Of a stretch of DNA of 64,000 bases, positions 1 to 9,506 are shown one piece after another (position 1 is the stretch's first letter; each line of letters opens with the position of its first letter). Source of the stretch: JAAUTT01 sp963846585 (GTDB lineage Bacteria > Bacteroidota > Bacteroidia > Bacteroidales > JAAUTT01). The stretch lies in the NCBI GenBank assembly GCA_963846585.1, contig CAWJWO010000002.1, forward strand, positions 1 through 64,000, in the 5' to 3' direction. The position numbers were made by a program, and so were the translations under genes. The notes under the pieces are model-generated. The model worked only from the letters and a program-made list of their open reading frames with translations. It was not told where the DNA came from and did not search any database.

Positions 1-182
1 AGCCTGAATTATCTGTTATCGCAAGCCATGATCCCATATAATCCGTGTGAATATAATAAAAAGCCTGCACATTTCCGCTATCCTGGTATACTGCACATAC
101 TCCCGTGGGGGCATATATTATGGTTCGTTTATATATAATTGATCCGTTATTATATCCAAATTCATTGTTGATAGCTTTTTTT
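1..182 (-). pseudogene. Fragment of a second RHS-family gene, cut by the window edge
   Basis: This stretch matches the part of the large RHS gene at about 4028-4210. The first 87 bases are identical, and the following ~95 bases are similar but with scattered changes. On the minus strand it reads as RHS core sequence (segments resembling NNEFGYNNG, YKRTIIYAP, FYYIHTDYMGSW). Homology stops near 182, on the upstream side of the reading direction, so the copy lacks everything before this point, including a signal peptide and start. It continues leftward out of the window. It is probably a 5'-truncated RHS cassette of the kind that accumulates beside polymorphic-toxin genes. It could also be part of a longer gene with a diverged 5' region, which the window cannot show. 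Confidence 0.75.
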
Positions 183-293
183 CAGGCAAATTGTCGTAAT
201 TTTACATTCAATTTTAAATAAACACTATTAAAATTACCCCTGATAGAAGCGCAATTATTTTTGACTATTTTAAACTTACTCAACGCTTAAATT

Positions 294-515
294 ATGAGAC
301 CTTTTACTGTTTATGTACCGGAAAATAAAATTCAGTTCTTTAAAGAATTGTTAAATAACCTTCATTTTAAAGTGCAGGAAGAAGAAAACAAGAGTTTTGA
401 GCTTACGGATGCCCACAAGGCAATATTGGATCAGCGTATTGCCAATTATCAAAATGATCCTGACAGTTATCTTGATTGGGATAAAGTTCAAAAGGATATT
501 GAAAAAATCCTATGA
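294..515 (+). CDS. Antitoxin of a ParE/RelE-type module (addiction module component family)
   Basis: A 73-residue acidic protein. Its C-terminal half, with ELTDAHKAILDQRI and an aspartate-rich tail (NDPDSYLDWDKV), resembles the small addiction-module antitoxins that partner RelE/ParE toxins in Bacteroidota. In that family the tail wraps the toxin and the N-terminal part usually contributes dimerisation or DNA binding. The stop overlaps the start of the downstream toxin by 4 bases, the usual translationally coupled TA arrangement. The antitoxin reads intact while its partner carries a nonsense codon. Autoregulation is expected from the family but no operator was identified. Confidence 0.75.
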   Translation: MRPFTVYVPENKIQFFKELLNNLHFKVQEEENKSFELTDAHKAILDQRIANYQNDPDSYLDWDKVQKDIEKIL

Positions 516-820
516 GCTACAAGTTAAAAATTGATCCGGCTGCCAGGATAGATATGCTTGAAAGTACCATTTGGTACAACAAACAACAGTCGGGTTTAGG
601 CAGACGATATTACAATTGTGTCAAGCAGGTTTTAAGTACAATAAAACGTAACCCTTATATGTTTCAGGTTTGCTATAAGGAACTCCGGATGGCTACCGTA
701 AATAAATTTCCCTTTATAATCCTTTACCTGATCGATTAAAACAAAAAACAGGTTGCTGTTACTGCAGTTTTTAATACCAGCCGTGACCCTAAAATATGGG
801 AAGAAAGGTCTTTTAAATAA
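512..820 (+). pseudogene. ParE/RelE-family toxin interrupted by one in-frame stop
   Basis: The first 75 codons encode a ParE/RelE fold (start MSYKLKIDPAARIDMLE, then NPYMFQV and FPFIILYLID) and stop at TAA 737-739. The same frame then runs 26 further codons to TAA 818-820. Those codons read as the missing C-terminal strand of the family, with AVTAVFNTSRDPKIW, which matches the conserved ending of ParE-like toxins. A single GAA-to-TAA change in LIDENKK would explain it. ParE toxins poison gyrase and RelE toxins cleave mRNA; which applies here is not visible. Loss of the last strand probably inactivates the toxin. A sequencing error is the alternative. Confidence 0.8.
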
Positions 821-1082
821 CCTGGGTATATTACTCAATATGCAATCCTATTTAATACCGTGTCAGTTTCGTTGCTTGAAAATATTATAAATCAATTCAA
901 AGAAATTGAAATACTCTCTCCGATTATGAAATTAGCCTTATCCTTTAAGTGGTTTAGTGATTATATTCTGTATAATTAAACTAATTATTATAAAATCTCC
1001 ATCATTTTATCACAACAATAATATTCCTTGGTTAATTCATTAATTCAGAAAAATTTGTTATTCCTCCTTTGTGAAGTTATTT

Positions 1083-1400
1083 TCAAAATATACCACTTAA
1101 TTGGATTAATATTATTGCTATAATCATGTATACGATAGAAATATAAATATTTTTTAATAATATCTTATCAAATTTAGATTTAAAAAACAATAGACATATC
1201 AATATTATAGTTTCAGAAATATACGTCATAATTAAAAGAATACTTTGAAACTGTACAGAAAGAAAGAAATAGCCTACCTTACCTGGTCCTTTATAATTTA
1301 CACATCTGTTCATAATCCAAAACCATTCAAAAACTCCTATTGATATAGTTGTAAAAAAGATTATTATAAAAAAAAGATATTTTCTTAAAAATGATTTCAT
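1083..1400 (-). CDS. Small membrane protein, candidate immunity protein of the adjacent tip
   Basis: A 105-residue, strongly hydrophobic protein with about three predicted transmembrane segments (around residues 8-27, 45-70 and 80-103) and little else. I do not recognise the family. It follows the orphan toxin-tip reading frame on the same strand by 15 bases, the position an immunity gene normally occupies in RHS-type polymorphic-toxin loci. The role is inferred from that context alone. Base composition is very AT-rich, typical of immunity genes in such arrays. It could also be an unrelated membrane protein. Confidence 0.45.
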   Translation of the reverse strand: MKSFLRKYLFFIIIFFTTISIGVFEWFWIMNRCVNYKGPGKVGYFFLSVQFQSILLIMTYISETIILICLLFFKSKFDKILLKNIYISIVYMIIAIILIQLSGIF

Positions 1401-1415
1401 AATATTTATTTTGGG

Positions 1416-1838
1416 TTATTGTTTAAAGATTGGTGAATAATCTGTATTATCTACATTAATAAATCCATAACTATTGGCCTTAATATATATTCCAGGATAT
1501 CCAAAAAATGCTGCTTTATCAGTAGATAAATAAAGTGACATTGAACCGTCTTGCATTTGTACATCTTGAAGGGTAAAGACTGAACCGTTAGAGATATTTA
1601 TGCCAGGCATAACTGCCAATAATGCTCTCCCTCTTAATGTTAAATTTACTTTAATACCTCCATTAACTTTTTCTAAACTTTTGATAGTACTTTTTGCAAT
1701 ACTAAATGCAGGATTCTGTTGAGCAATTTCTTGACCTGACATTGAATATCCAACATTTTGATTATTAATATTACGTAGTAAACTTTCAACTGTACTATGT
1801 CCATTTGTCCCCCCGGAGTTACCAGACCCATTTGTCAC
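1416..1838 (-). CDS. Orphan C-terminal tip of a secreted polymorphic protein, no convincing start
   Basis: The frame is open from just after a TGA at 1872-1874. The first usable start is GTG at 1838, and no ATG lies near the beginning. The N-terminal 25 residues are a Gly/Ser/Thr/Asn linker (TNGSGNSGGTNGHS), followed by about 115 residues of mixed alpha/beta character with no family I recognise. A protein that begins in a linker and lacks a signal peptide looks like a displaced C-terminal module cut from a larger secreted protein. It lies beside an intact RHS gene and a fragment of another, and is followed by a small membrane protein. I read it as a silent or relict toxin tip. Expression as a free cytosolic protein cannot be excluded. 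Confidence 0.45.
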   Translation of the reverse strand: MTNGSGNSGGTNGHSTVESLLRNINNQNVGYSMSGQEIAQQNPAFSIAKSTIKSLEKVNGGIKVNLTLRGRALLAVMPGINISNGSVFTLQDVQMQDGSMSLYLSTDKAAFFGYPGIYIKANSYGFINVDNTDYSPIFKQ

Positions 1839-1874
1839 CCCAGAAGTACTTGCTCCAGCTCCCGAAGTAATTCA

Positions 1875-2112
1875 AAAACTGGAGAATAGTGCTTGGTGGC
1901 CAGTGTTCAGTTGTCCGTAGTTAATCGCTGGTTGTTAGTTGTTAGTAAGTAATCCTGAAAAAACTTCCGGACTGTATTTATATCTTATAATTAACGTTAG
2001 TTGGATTTAAGCAGTTGTTTTTTAAGCAATTGCTTTTAGGATATGGGTTTTATTTTAATAAATAAAGGTAATCCCTAGCGGAACGGTGATGACAGGAACT
2101 GGTATATTTGTA
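1875..2112. other. Junction between orphan tip and RHS operon, with a short repeat tract
   Basis: Non-coding stretch. Around 1911-1952 it holds GTTAGTTGTTAGTAAGTAA words of the intergenic repeat family seen elsewhere in the window. No start codon with a good frame leads into the orphan tip, so this is probably a rearrangement scar. Confidence 0.4.
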
Positions 2113-2697
2113 CTATTTTACAACACTAATTGTTACAATGTTTGATGATGTACAACCCACCCAAACATTTTTGTTACTTTCATTAGGATTAATTTTATTA
2201 AAATACATTGCTTTAAATTTATAATTACCAAGTTGTAAATTAACATATTCCAAATCAATAATTCCATCAATTACTAATGTTTCTTTAGCTTTAATATATA
2301 TATCGCTTTTTGCACAAATATCCCTACGCTTTCGTATCTTTTCAAATTCTTTATTGCTTTCTATAGTATCCTTTAGTGTAAGTGTAAATCTCATTGGGAT
2401 AGGATGCTCAACACTTCTGCCATTATTATCAATGAGTGCAAAAAATACTTCAGGTTGTCCTTCAAATGAATCTGAATAGTCAACACAATTTACATATTCA
2501 AAATAATCAAAACATTTAAAACCTTTAAGAATATAATCCATATTACTTTCATTGGTTACCTTTATGGATACTTGGAGCTTTTTATTATTCAAATTAATTG
2601 TTTTCGGATAATCAATTATTATTATTTGAATATCATTAGAATAAATATTATTAATGATAAAAAATGTAAATACAAAATAAAATATTGTAGATTTCAT
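2113..2697 (-). CDS. Secreted protein, candidate immunity/inhibitor for the metallopeptidase tip
   Basis: A 194-residue protein with an N-terminal signal peptide (hydrophobic residues 4-19, ending near IYSND). The rest looks like a beta-sandwich: IKVTNESNMDYILKGF, then GNYKFKAMYFN near the C-terminus, a pattern seen in extracytoplasmic Ig-like domains and in some protease-inhibitor folds. It starts 11 bases after the RHS gene stop on the same strand, the standard immunity-gene position. A secreted partner would fit a Sec-exported peptidase toxin that must be neutralised outside the cytoplasm. The family was not recognised; the function is an inference from position and topology. Confidence 0.5.
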   Translation of the reverse strand: MKSTIFYFVFTFFIINNIYSNDIQIIIIDYPKTINLNNKKLQVSIKVTNESNMDYILKGFKCFDYFEYVNCVDYSDSFEGQPEVFFALIDNNGRSVEHPIPMRFTLTLKDTIESNKEFEKIRKRRDICAKSDIYIKAKETLVIDGIIDLEYVNLQLGNYKFKAMYFNKINPNESNKNVWVGCTSSNIVTISVVK

Positions 2698-2708
2698 ATA
2701 ATTATTAA

Positions 2709-5700
2709 TTATTTTAAGATTTCATTTAAATAATAAATCTCTTCTTCAACACATCCCCAAAAAACTGGACCTGTATAATTATTTTGCATCATTTTCGCTA
2801 TAGTAGATGTGTATGCGTCAACTTCTGCATAATTTTCACCAAATATTCCCCATTGCATCATTTGTCCTTTCATATTTTGCAATGCATGACATAATTCATG
2901 ATATGTTGTGTAATACAAATAATCACTCCGATTTGCTATATCTGGATTAATTTTAAAATGCATAGGATGAGGTGTTACGTCATAACCATCATATCCCAAT
3001 GTATTTTTACCACTGAGACTTTTATCATAAGTAAATGTTGGCGTACAACCTTTACTTGCAAGTTCATTCCATTCATTTGGGAATGTGTTTTTCACATAAT
3101 TTTGTAATGCTTCATTATTATAAGATTGAGGAGATGCTGTAAGATTACTACACTCAAACAATACCTGACTACATGATGAACCCAGTGCACTTGATAATAC
3201 CTCACTTGCTAATGCTCCGCCAGTTGTCCCTATAATTGATGCATTGGCAGCACCATTACCAATATTACTTATAAATTGATATGTTTTTACAAACCAATTA
3301 TTTGCCCAATTAGACGTTGGATAATTTGGTGTGCCCCAAAAATCCTGGCCTAACGGTGACTCAGACAAATGCATATTTCCTATCGCCTCCCAACCTGCAC
3401 AAATTCCATACAAAACCGCACTCGTCGCAAATCCTGTTATTCCACCATAAGCTCCTCCCTGTGCAGCTGCATTCAGATAATCATTACCATTACCCCCGCT
3501 AAAGGCTGTACTTAAAATTCCTGTTGAAATGCCTGCTGCCATACCTGTTATTACACCAGCAGCGAGAAGGTCTAATCCTCCGGTTGCAACAGTTAATGCA
3601 GCTACTCCTGCAACTGCTGCAATACCTGCGCCTATTCCAACCGCCGTTTCAACTATTGATCTGCCTGTACTTCCCAGCCAGCCTCCCAGCTGTGTAAACC
3701 ATGTATACCCGCTCGGGTCGGTATACATCAGCGGGTTGTTCATACAATAGGTATACCTGTTATAGCTTTGTGCATCTCCCGGAGCCTGTATCTCATTATC
3801 CGGGCTCAGGAACCTTTGCAGGTATGGGTCGTACATGCGCCCGTTCATGTTTATAAGGGCAAACCCGGCCATTTGTTCATGTCCTGTATATCCCCTGTCA
3901 AACCTTGGCTGCATGGCCAGCATGCTTCCACCGATTGAAGCGCTTGCGGGGTTTATAGGACAAAGCTTCCATGTTCCGGGATCACGCCGTCGCCCCCAGG
4001 CATCGTAGTTGTAATGGTTTTTCAAAGAGCCTGAATTATCTGTTATCGCAAGCCATGATCCCATATAATCCGTGTGAATATAATAAAAAGCCTGCACATT
4101 TCCGCTATCCTGGTAAACTGCACAAACTCCCGAGGGAGCATATATTATTGTGCGTTTATATATAATAGCTCCATTATTATACCCGAATTCGTTATTATCT
4201 ATATAAACCTTGTTTGCTAAATTAGGGATATTTGTAAAATCTACCCTGAAACGGTTACCGTCCGTCCCATACGTGAAATTATCCGTATATCCTTTATTTT
4301 TTATGGATAACGTTTTATTTTCCGCGTTAAAGCTACTGGTTGCCGTGAGTGTGGTTTCGGTTGATGTGCTGCCGGCAGTTGTGTTGCTTACACTTGAAAC
4401 ACCATGTACAGGGTTGGATGGGTATGTGTATCCTCCTGCAAGCGTTGAACTGGTAATATTACCGTTCGGCTGGAAGGATGTACTAAAAATGGTACCCGTG
4501 GTTCCAACCTGAGATGATAATAAGCGGTTAAGGGGATCGTACTGGAAACTTTCAGAAAGTGACCCGTCGGTACGTGATGTCAGTTGTCCTGCAGAGTTAA
4601 ATGTGAACCCCAGGTTCTGGATACTGGTTGGGCTCGATGATGTGCCTGTCTGGATGCTGTTAAGCATTAAGGTAGACTGGTTATATCCCCAGTTTGTTAT
4701 TAACCCGTTTCCAAGGTTAAATTGTGTCCATCGCCCATAGGCATCAATCGTATTGCCCTGCCATATTTTACCTCCCCCGTTTGCATTATTTATCCGCGAG
4801 ATATTACCCACCGCGTCATATATGTAATTAACGCTTAATCCAGACGGGTAATTAATCGTGGATAACTGGCCGTAACTATTATAGGTATAAGTAGTGGCAG
4901 GCAACTGGTTACCATCCGGCCATAGACCGTTGGTGGTTACCGTTATGGCTGAAATACGGCACAGGTTATCGTAAGTGTAATTTTCCGTTACATTGTCCCT
5001 CGTGACACTTAACAGCAGCCCCTTGGAGCCGGTCGCCGATGAATAGCTATAACTGGTTGATGAAGCCGGTATAGGAGCGTTTAGTGAAGAACTATTATTA
5101 GCCTGGTTTGCTTTCTGGGTCAGCCTGCCGTAACTATCGTAAGTATTGGTGGTAATTGTCCCGTTGGCATCCGTTTGTGTTACTATTTGCCCAAAACCAT
5201 TGTAAGTGTAAGTAATTTTACCTGCATCGGGGTCTGTAAGGGTAAGCTGGTCGAGGGTGAGAGGATCGTAAGTCATTACATTAGCTGTGCTTCCAGCGGC
5301 TATTATAGTGTCAGGTTTACCCGAGGCTGAATACTTATAATCTACCTCCCCGGTAGTACCTGTTACCATGGTTACATTGCCCAATGCATCCGTGATGGTT
5401 GTCTTATTTTGTTTTATGATATTATCCGTGACGGTACTTGTATTATTTGAATATACATAACTTGTATTGAGATTAAGCCCGACCTCGGTTTCCAGCCTGC
5501 CTTCAGGGTAGTACGTGTAAGTCGTGTTTTTCCCGGCAGGGTCGGTAACGGTATTCTGTGTGCCATCAGGATTGTACGTGTATGTTTTCGTTAACACAGT
5601 AGCGTTAAAAGCTCCATTTGTTGATTCCTTCAGGGATTGTCCGTAGGCGTTAATATAAGCTATATCCGTGCTGCCATTCGTGATGCTTTTTGTGGAAGTT

Positions 5701-8700
5701 ATTAGTGCTGTCCCCGTGCCATCCCATGCTATGGTAGAAGTGCTTACATTTCCATCGGGCAGGGTTTTTGTACTGTAAACCGAATTGCCCCCGCTTGAAT
5801 AACTGTAGTAAGTGGTTAAATTATTCGGGTCGGTGAAGGACAGCATGGCCCCGTCGGTTGGCCTGTAGATAGCGGTAGATGTCAACTGGGTTATATCCGT
5901 TGAACTGGTTTTAAACCTGCCAAATAAATCATAAACGCAACTTGTACTCCTTGAAGGTGTATTTAGTCCATCGGATACTGATACGGTAGTTCCCGTCACG
6001 TTACCATAATTATCGAAAGTGTAGTTGGTAGTTACTTTGTTTTGAGCCGTTTGTGAAGTCACGCGGAACGGGTAGGTTGCATTACCATAAGTATATGTTG
6101 TTGTGGAAGTAAAGGTACCGGAACCATGTACCCGTGTCGCGACAACCTTCGATATCGCCGATGTATTTCCAGATACGCTAAAATACGTTGGTTTTGTCTC
6201 TATCATCCAGCCATCGGAAGTGACCGATTTTTGATCTGTTACCCTGCCCATATTTGAATCGAAACTTATAACGGTATCTTTTTTGGTAAAACCTCTTAGT
6301 ATATCAGTGGTATTGGTCAATAACATCAATGGGTAAAATAATTTACCGGTTATATTACCTCCTTTGGCTAACATTACATTAGTTCCTGATGAGATAGGTT
6401 GATTACCCCTTGTCGTCGATACACCGGAAGGCCATGTATAATAACAGGTATTGCCTGACCCGTCGGTAATGGTATTGTTATAGGTTACTGACCCGCTTTC
6501 CTTTGATATGGCATCTGATTTGTTATAATTTGTAAAACCAAGGAAGCCTTTACCCAGCATGTGCATATACCCATCAGTAAACGTGTACGTGGTATTTGCA
6601 ATAACGGTACTTGTATTTAAATCGGTCTTTAAAATGTTCGTGGCTAAATACATGGCCGACTTGATAGGTACTGCCGGGTAATTAAGTACACCTTTGGAAT
6701 ATGTTACAGCCGGGGCATATGTAATGGCCGAATTTATGTTATTCCCGTCGGTGATGGAGTTAACGTACAATGAATTGTCAAGACGGTTCCCCAGTGTTAT
6801 TATTTTATACGTTCCATTTATAGGAGGATTTGGCCCTAAAGATGTCCCCTGGCTATTGATAATGAGTTCGGGGTCATCGTCGCCCCCGTAAACAAGTTCT
6901 TTTTGTCCGTCGTTGTTCAAATCAACAGCATAAATAATATTGGATGTCATGTAATTATCACCATCATAAATAGATGAACAATCAATATTTTGAAAATGAT
7001 TTATTGGTAAAAAATAATATTGTACTGATTTACCAAGTAAAAAACCACTTCCGGAACTTGTAAATATCAGAGTATTATTTGAAACTGTTACAATTATATC
7101 AGACATACCATCGTTATTCATATCTGCAATAGTGATATTTACCGGTGGAACGTATTGAGTTTGATTACTGTTAAGTGTACCATTATTCATAGGTGTACCA
7201 ACATTCCACATATAATTACATCCTTTGTTATTTATTCCTCCCAGAGTATTATCAAAAAATAAAGTGTTATCCCCAGTGTTCCACCAAACACCCCATGATC
7301 CGCTATAATATGCCAGAAAGTCTGTTTTCCCGTCTCCGTTAAAATCTCCTGCGTAAAGGTTGGCCGTCGGAGCTATTGTTTTATCGGTAGAGGTGTTATC
7401 GGCAAGCCTTGTTTTGTGGAGTACAGTTACAAACGTACTGCCATTATACTGATAACTTTGGCAGTTACCGGAAGCATCCATTGTCATAAACTCTATAATA
7501 CCGTCACCGTTGATATCAACCATCTGGACATTGCCAACGCTAGTTATTGGAGGAGAGGAAGGTATACTGCTCAGGGTAAGCCCGTCACATCCAACTAAAG
7601 TGTCATTCCTGAAAATTAGCTTATCCATAGTGCCGGTATTGGCGAAATCGGCGTAGTAATATTTAAAAGTGTTGTTAGCATTGGACATGGTTGTTTTCAG
7701 GTTGGTGACTTTGTAACAGGAGTTTGGCCATGGATCGCTCTCGGGATCATAAGGCAGGTACCCGGTATATGTAACCATGTCTATATCATCCTGTAAAGAA
7801 TCTGCATAACTAATCACGGTACCCGCGTTTGGCCCTGTTGCGGTTATTTGTTGCTGGTTAACAATGTATGTGTGATGTACTATAAGCGCATCAACCCCAT
7901 GATAGTTATATACCTGGATTTGGGAATTGGCCTGGCTGGTATTAGGCATATAAGTATATTGCCAATATGTGTTTGTTCTTGCATTTGTTGGGGAGGTTAT
8001 CACATACCAGCCGTGAATATTAGTATCCGAAGGCATAATCACCCCACCGTGTGTATTGGTTATTTGAGGTAAAAAATTTACTGTCAAATAGTTTGAGTAC
8101 CCGCCACCCTGTTTTGCCAGTGAAAAGTATAATGCCCCGTTCCAGCTGTTTTGGCTAAAGTTCGCGATATCCGGTAACCCGTCGTTATTAAAATCACCAA
8201 AATATAAAGTGTTTTGATCAAGTGTTCCCATTGTTGCCCCTGCATCTGCAACAGAAGGCTTAAGGTTTATAGGATCAACCCCCCAATTGACAATAGTGGG
8301 GTTATATGAAATTCCATCGGCGGTTAAGAATATTTCATTGAGTTTACTATATATGTTAGTACCTATAAAGTCATAGAAATAATTGAATTCATAATCTTTT
8401 GACAATTGACCCTGGGCAAGCACTTTTATGCTGGTTAGCAATACATTGGAATTTATATTATAACCTGCTACATCTGCAGTTGACAGGTCACTTCTTATAC
8501 CATAATAAAAATAAATACTGTTATAGGGTTTTGCGCCTGTTATGCTATTTCCAGTGTAATTGATAGTGCTGATAACATCCTGGCCGGAATTACTGGTATA
8601 AATATACTCTATATAATTGCCATTTGGATCGGTAACCTTATCGAGGGCATAAGCATAGGGTACCGTATTACCGGCGGCGCCCGTGTAATTTTTGATAAAG

Positions 8701-9476
8701 AACTGGGCATTGTTGTTGTCAAAATTATTCCCATATTCCATTACAGCACCATCTTTTGTGGTAACGGTAAATTTATTTCCATCGAATGTTATATAGGTAA
8801 ATGGATCGTTTTCGGGCGAGTAGGTGTTTGACGCATTTGGATTGGCAATTAAGCGCTGGCCATCTAAAGAAAACACGTCTGTAGAAGTGAAAGTAACTCC
8901 CGGGCTGTTGGAGCAATATCCTGAACCATCATAATACGGATTTTTATTAATTCTCGAAATAGTAGATAATCCGGACAGGTGCCAACGGTAACCCAATATA
9001 TCGTTCCCTGTCTGACTGCTGTATACTACACTCAGGCTTGGCTGCATGCCCATGGTGCCGGGTGAAACCAGTATTGGAAAACTATAAGTCGACGCCCCCG
9101 AAGGGCTTACGTCGATACTTCCCCCGATTGAACCCGGGGCATAGTCAGTATTGTCCAGTGTATAAGTTGATCCGTTTGATCCCTGGGTTGCTGAGATTGC
9201 GACCCCATCACTGCTGTTATAATTTGCATCTCCGACAATAGAATGATCGGCTGCAACAGTAAAGATATAACCGCTTGTGTTACTATTATTAAGCTTAGTG
9301 CCGGCGGTTAATGTTACCATATCCTGAGCGGATAACACCTCGTTACCGTTCGCCTGGGTACATGCCAGTGTACCTGGTGTGTTGGTAGTGATTGTAGTAT
9401 TATTGGTACTACAATTTTGTGTAAAACAAGATATAACATTAATAAAGAGCAGGATCGTAGTTAGCAGGTTTTTCAT
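2709..9476 (-). CDS. Giant SpvB/FG-GAP/RHS polymorphic toxin with HExxH metallopeptidase tip
   Basis: A 2255-residue exported protein. Residues 1-20 are a Sec signal peptide. Residues ~95-400 resemble the SpvB/TcaC N-terminal domain (GTMGMQPSLSVVYSSQTGN). Residues ~400-900 carry FG-GAP/VCBS calcium-binding loops (DFNNDGLPD, DFNGDGKTD, DMNNDGMSD, DLNNDGQKE). Residues ~1150-1850 are YD repeats (YTYNSYGQL, YTYDNLCRI). The RHS core ends near 1924 with GRMYDPYLQRFLSPD and YTDPSGY. A Gly/Ala-rich segment follows, then a unique C-terminal domain with H2193-E-L-C-H2197 and a downstream NYAEVDAY that may supply the third zinc ligand. RHS proteins form a shell that encloses a C-terminal toxin; here a zinc peptidase is predicted. 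The Sec signal argues against type VI delivery. It is the third gene of a minus-strand group with the S74 and T9SS-sorted proteins. Confidence 0.9.
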   Translation of the reverse strand: MKNLLTTILLFINVISCFTQNCSTNNTTITTNTPGTLACTQANGNEVLSAQDMVTLTAGTKLNNSNTSGYIFTVAADHSIVGDANYNSSDGVAISATQGSNGSTYTLDNTDYAPGSIGGSIDVSPSGASTYSFPILVSPGTMGMQPSLSVVYSSQTGNDILGYRWHLSGLSTISRINKNPYYDGSGYCSNSPGVTFTSTDVFSLDGQRLIANPNASNTYSPENDPFTYITFDGNKFTVTTKDGAVMEYGNNFDNNNAQFFIKNYTGAAGNTVPYAYALDKVTDPNGNYIEYIYTSNSGQDVISTINYTGNSITGAKPYNSIYFYYGIRSDLSTADVAGYNINSNVLLTSIKVLAQGQLSKDYEFNYFYDFIGTNIYSKLNEIFLTADGISYNPTIVNWGVDPINLKPSVADAGATMGTLDQNTLYFGDFNNDGLPDIANFSQNSWNGALYFSLAKQGGGYSNYLTVNFLPQITNTHGGVIMPSDTNIHGWYVITSPTNARTNTYWQYTYMPNTSQANSQIQVYNYHGVDALIVHHTYIVNQQQITATGPNAGTVISYADSLQDDIDMVTYTGYLPYDPESDPWPNSCYKVTNLKTTMSNANNTFKYYYADFANTGTMDKLIFRNDTLVGCDGLTLSSIPSSPPITSVGNVQMVDINGDGIIEFMTMDASGNCQSYQYNGSTFVTVLHKTRLADNTSTDKTIAPTANLYAGDFNGDGKTDFLAYYSGSWGVWWNTGDNTLFFDNTLGGINNKGCNYMWNVGTPMNNGTLNSNQTQYVPPVNITIADMNNDGMSDIIVTVSNNTLIFTSSGSGFLLGKSVQYYFLPINHFQNIDCSSIYDGDNYMTSNIIYAVDLNNDGQKELVYGGDDDPELIINSQGTSLGPNPPINGTYKIITLGNRLDNSLYVNSITDGNNINSAITYAPAVTYSKGVLNYPAVPIKSAMYLATNILKTDLNTSTVIANTTYTFTDGYMHMLGKGFLGFTNYNKSDAISKESGSVTYNNTITDGSGNTCYYTWPSGVSTTRGNQPISSGTNVMLAKGGNITGKLFYPLMLLTNTTDILRGFTKKDTVISFDSNMGRVTDQKSVTSDGWMIETKPTYFSVSGNTSAISKVVATRVHGSGTFTSTTTYTYGNATYPFRVTSQTAQNKVTTNYTFDNYGNVTGTTVSVSDGLNTPSRSTSCVYDLFGRFKTSSTDITQLTSTAIYRPTDGAMLSFTDPNNLTTYYSYSSGGNSVYSTKTLPDGNVSTSTIAWDGTGTALITSTKSITNGSTDIAYINAYGQSLKESTNGAFNATVLTKTYTYNPDGTQNTVTDPAGKNTTYTYYPEGRLETEVGLNLNTSYVYSNNTSTVTDNIIKQNKTTITDALGNVTMVTGTTGEVDYKYSASGKPDTIIAAGSTANVMTYDPLTLDQLTLTDPDAGKITYTYNGFGQIVTQTDANGTITTNTYDSYGRLTQKANQANNSSSLNAPIPASSTSYSYSSATGSKGLLLSVTRDNVTENYTYDNLCRISAITVTTNGLWPDGNQLPATTYTYNSYGQLSTINYPSGLSVNYIYDAVGNISRINNANGGGKIWQGNTIDAYGRWTQFNLGNGLITNWGYNQSTLMLNSIQTGTSSSPTSIQNLGFTFNSAGQLTSRTDGSLSESFQYDPLNRLLSSQVGTTGTIFSTSFQPNGNITSSTLAGGYTYPSNPVHGVSSVSNTTAGSTSTETTLTATSSFNAENKTLSIKNKGYTDNFTYGTDGNRFRVDFTNIPNLANKVYIDNNEFGYNNGAIIYKRTIIYAPSGVCAVYQDSGNVQAFYYIHTDYMGSWLAITDNSGSLKNHYNYDAWGRRRDPGTWKLCPINPASASIGGSMLAMQPRFDRGYTGHEQMAGFALINMNGRMYDPYLQRFLSPDNEIQAPGDAQSYNRYTYCMNNPLMYTDPSGYTWFTQLGGWLGSTGRSIVETAVGIGAGIAAVAGVAALTVATGGLDLLAAGVITGMAAGISTGILSTAFSGGNGNDYLNAAAQGGAYGGITGFATSAVLYGICAGWEAIGNMHLSESPLGQDFWGTPNYPTSNWANNWFVKTYQFISNIGNGAANASIIGTTGGALASEVLSSALGSSCSQVLFECSNLTASPQSYNNEALQNYVKNTFPNEWNELASKGCTPTFTYDKSLSGKNTLGYDGYDVTPHPMHFKINPDIANRSDYLYYTTYHELCHALQNMKGQMMQWGIFGENYAEVDAYTSTIAKMMQNNYTGPVFWGCVEEEIYYLNEILK

Positions 9477-9506
9477 AGAATTAATTTTCAGCTGGTTAAA
9501 AGTATT

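Noticed and set aside
3317..4512. Plus-strand frames inside the RHS gene
   Set aside because: Antisense shadows of the large minus-strand coding region, with no independent support.
2709..9476. Type VI secretion RHS effector
   Set aside because: A Sec signal peptide is present, there is no PAAR domain, and no type VI genes lie nearby.
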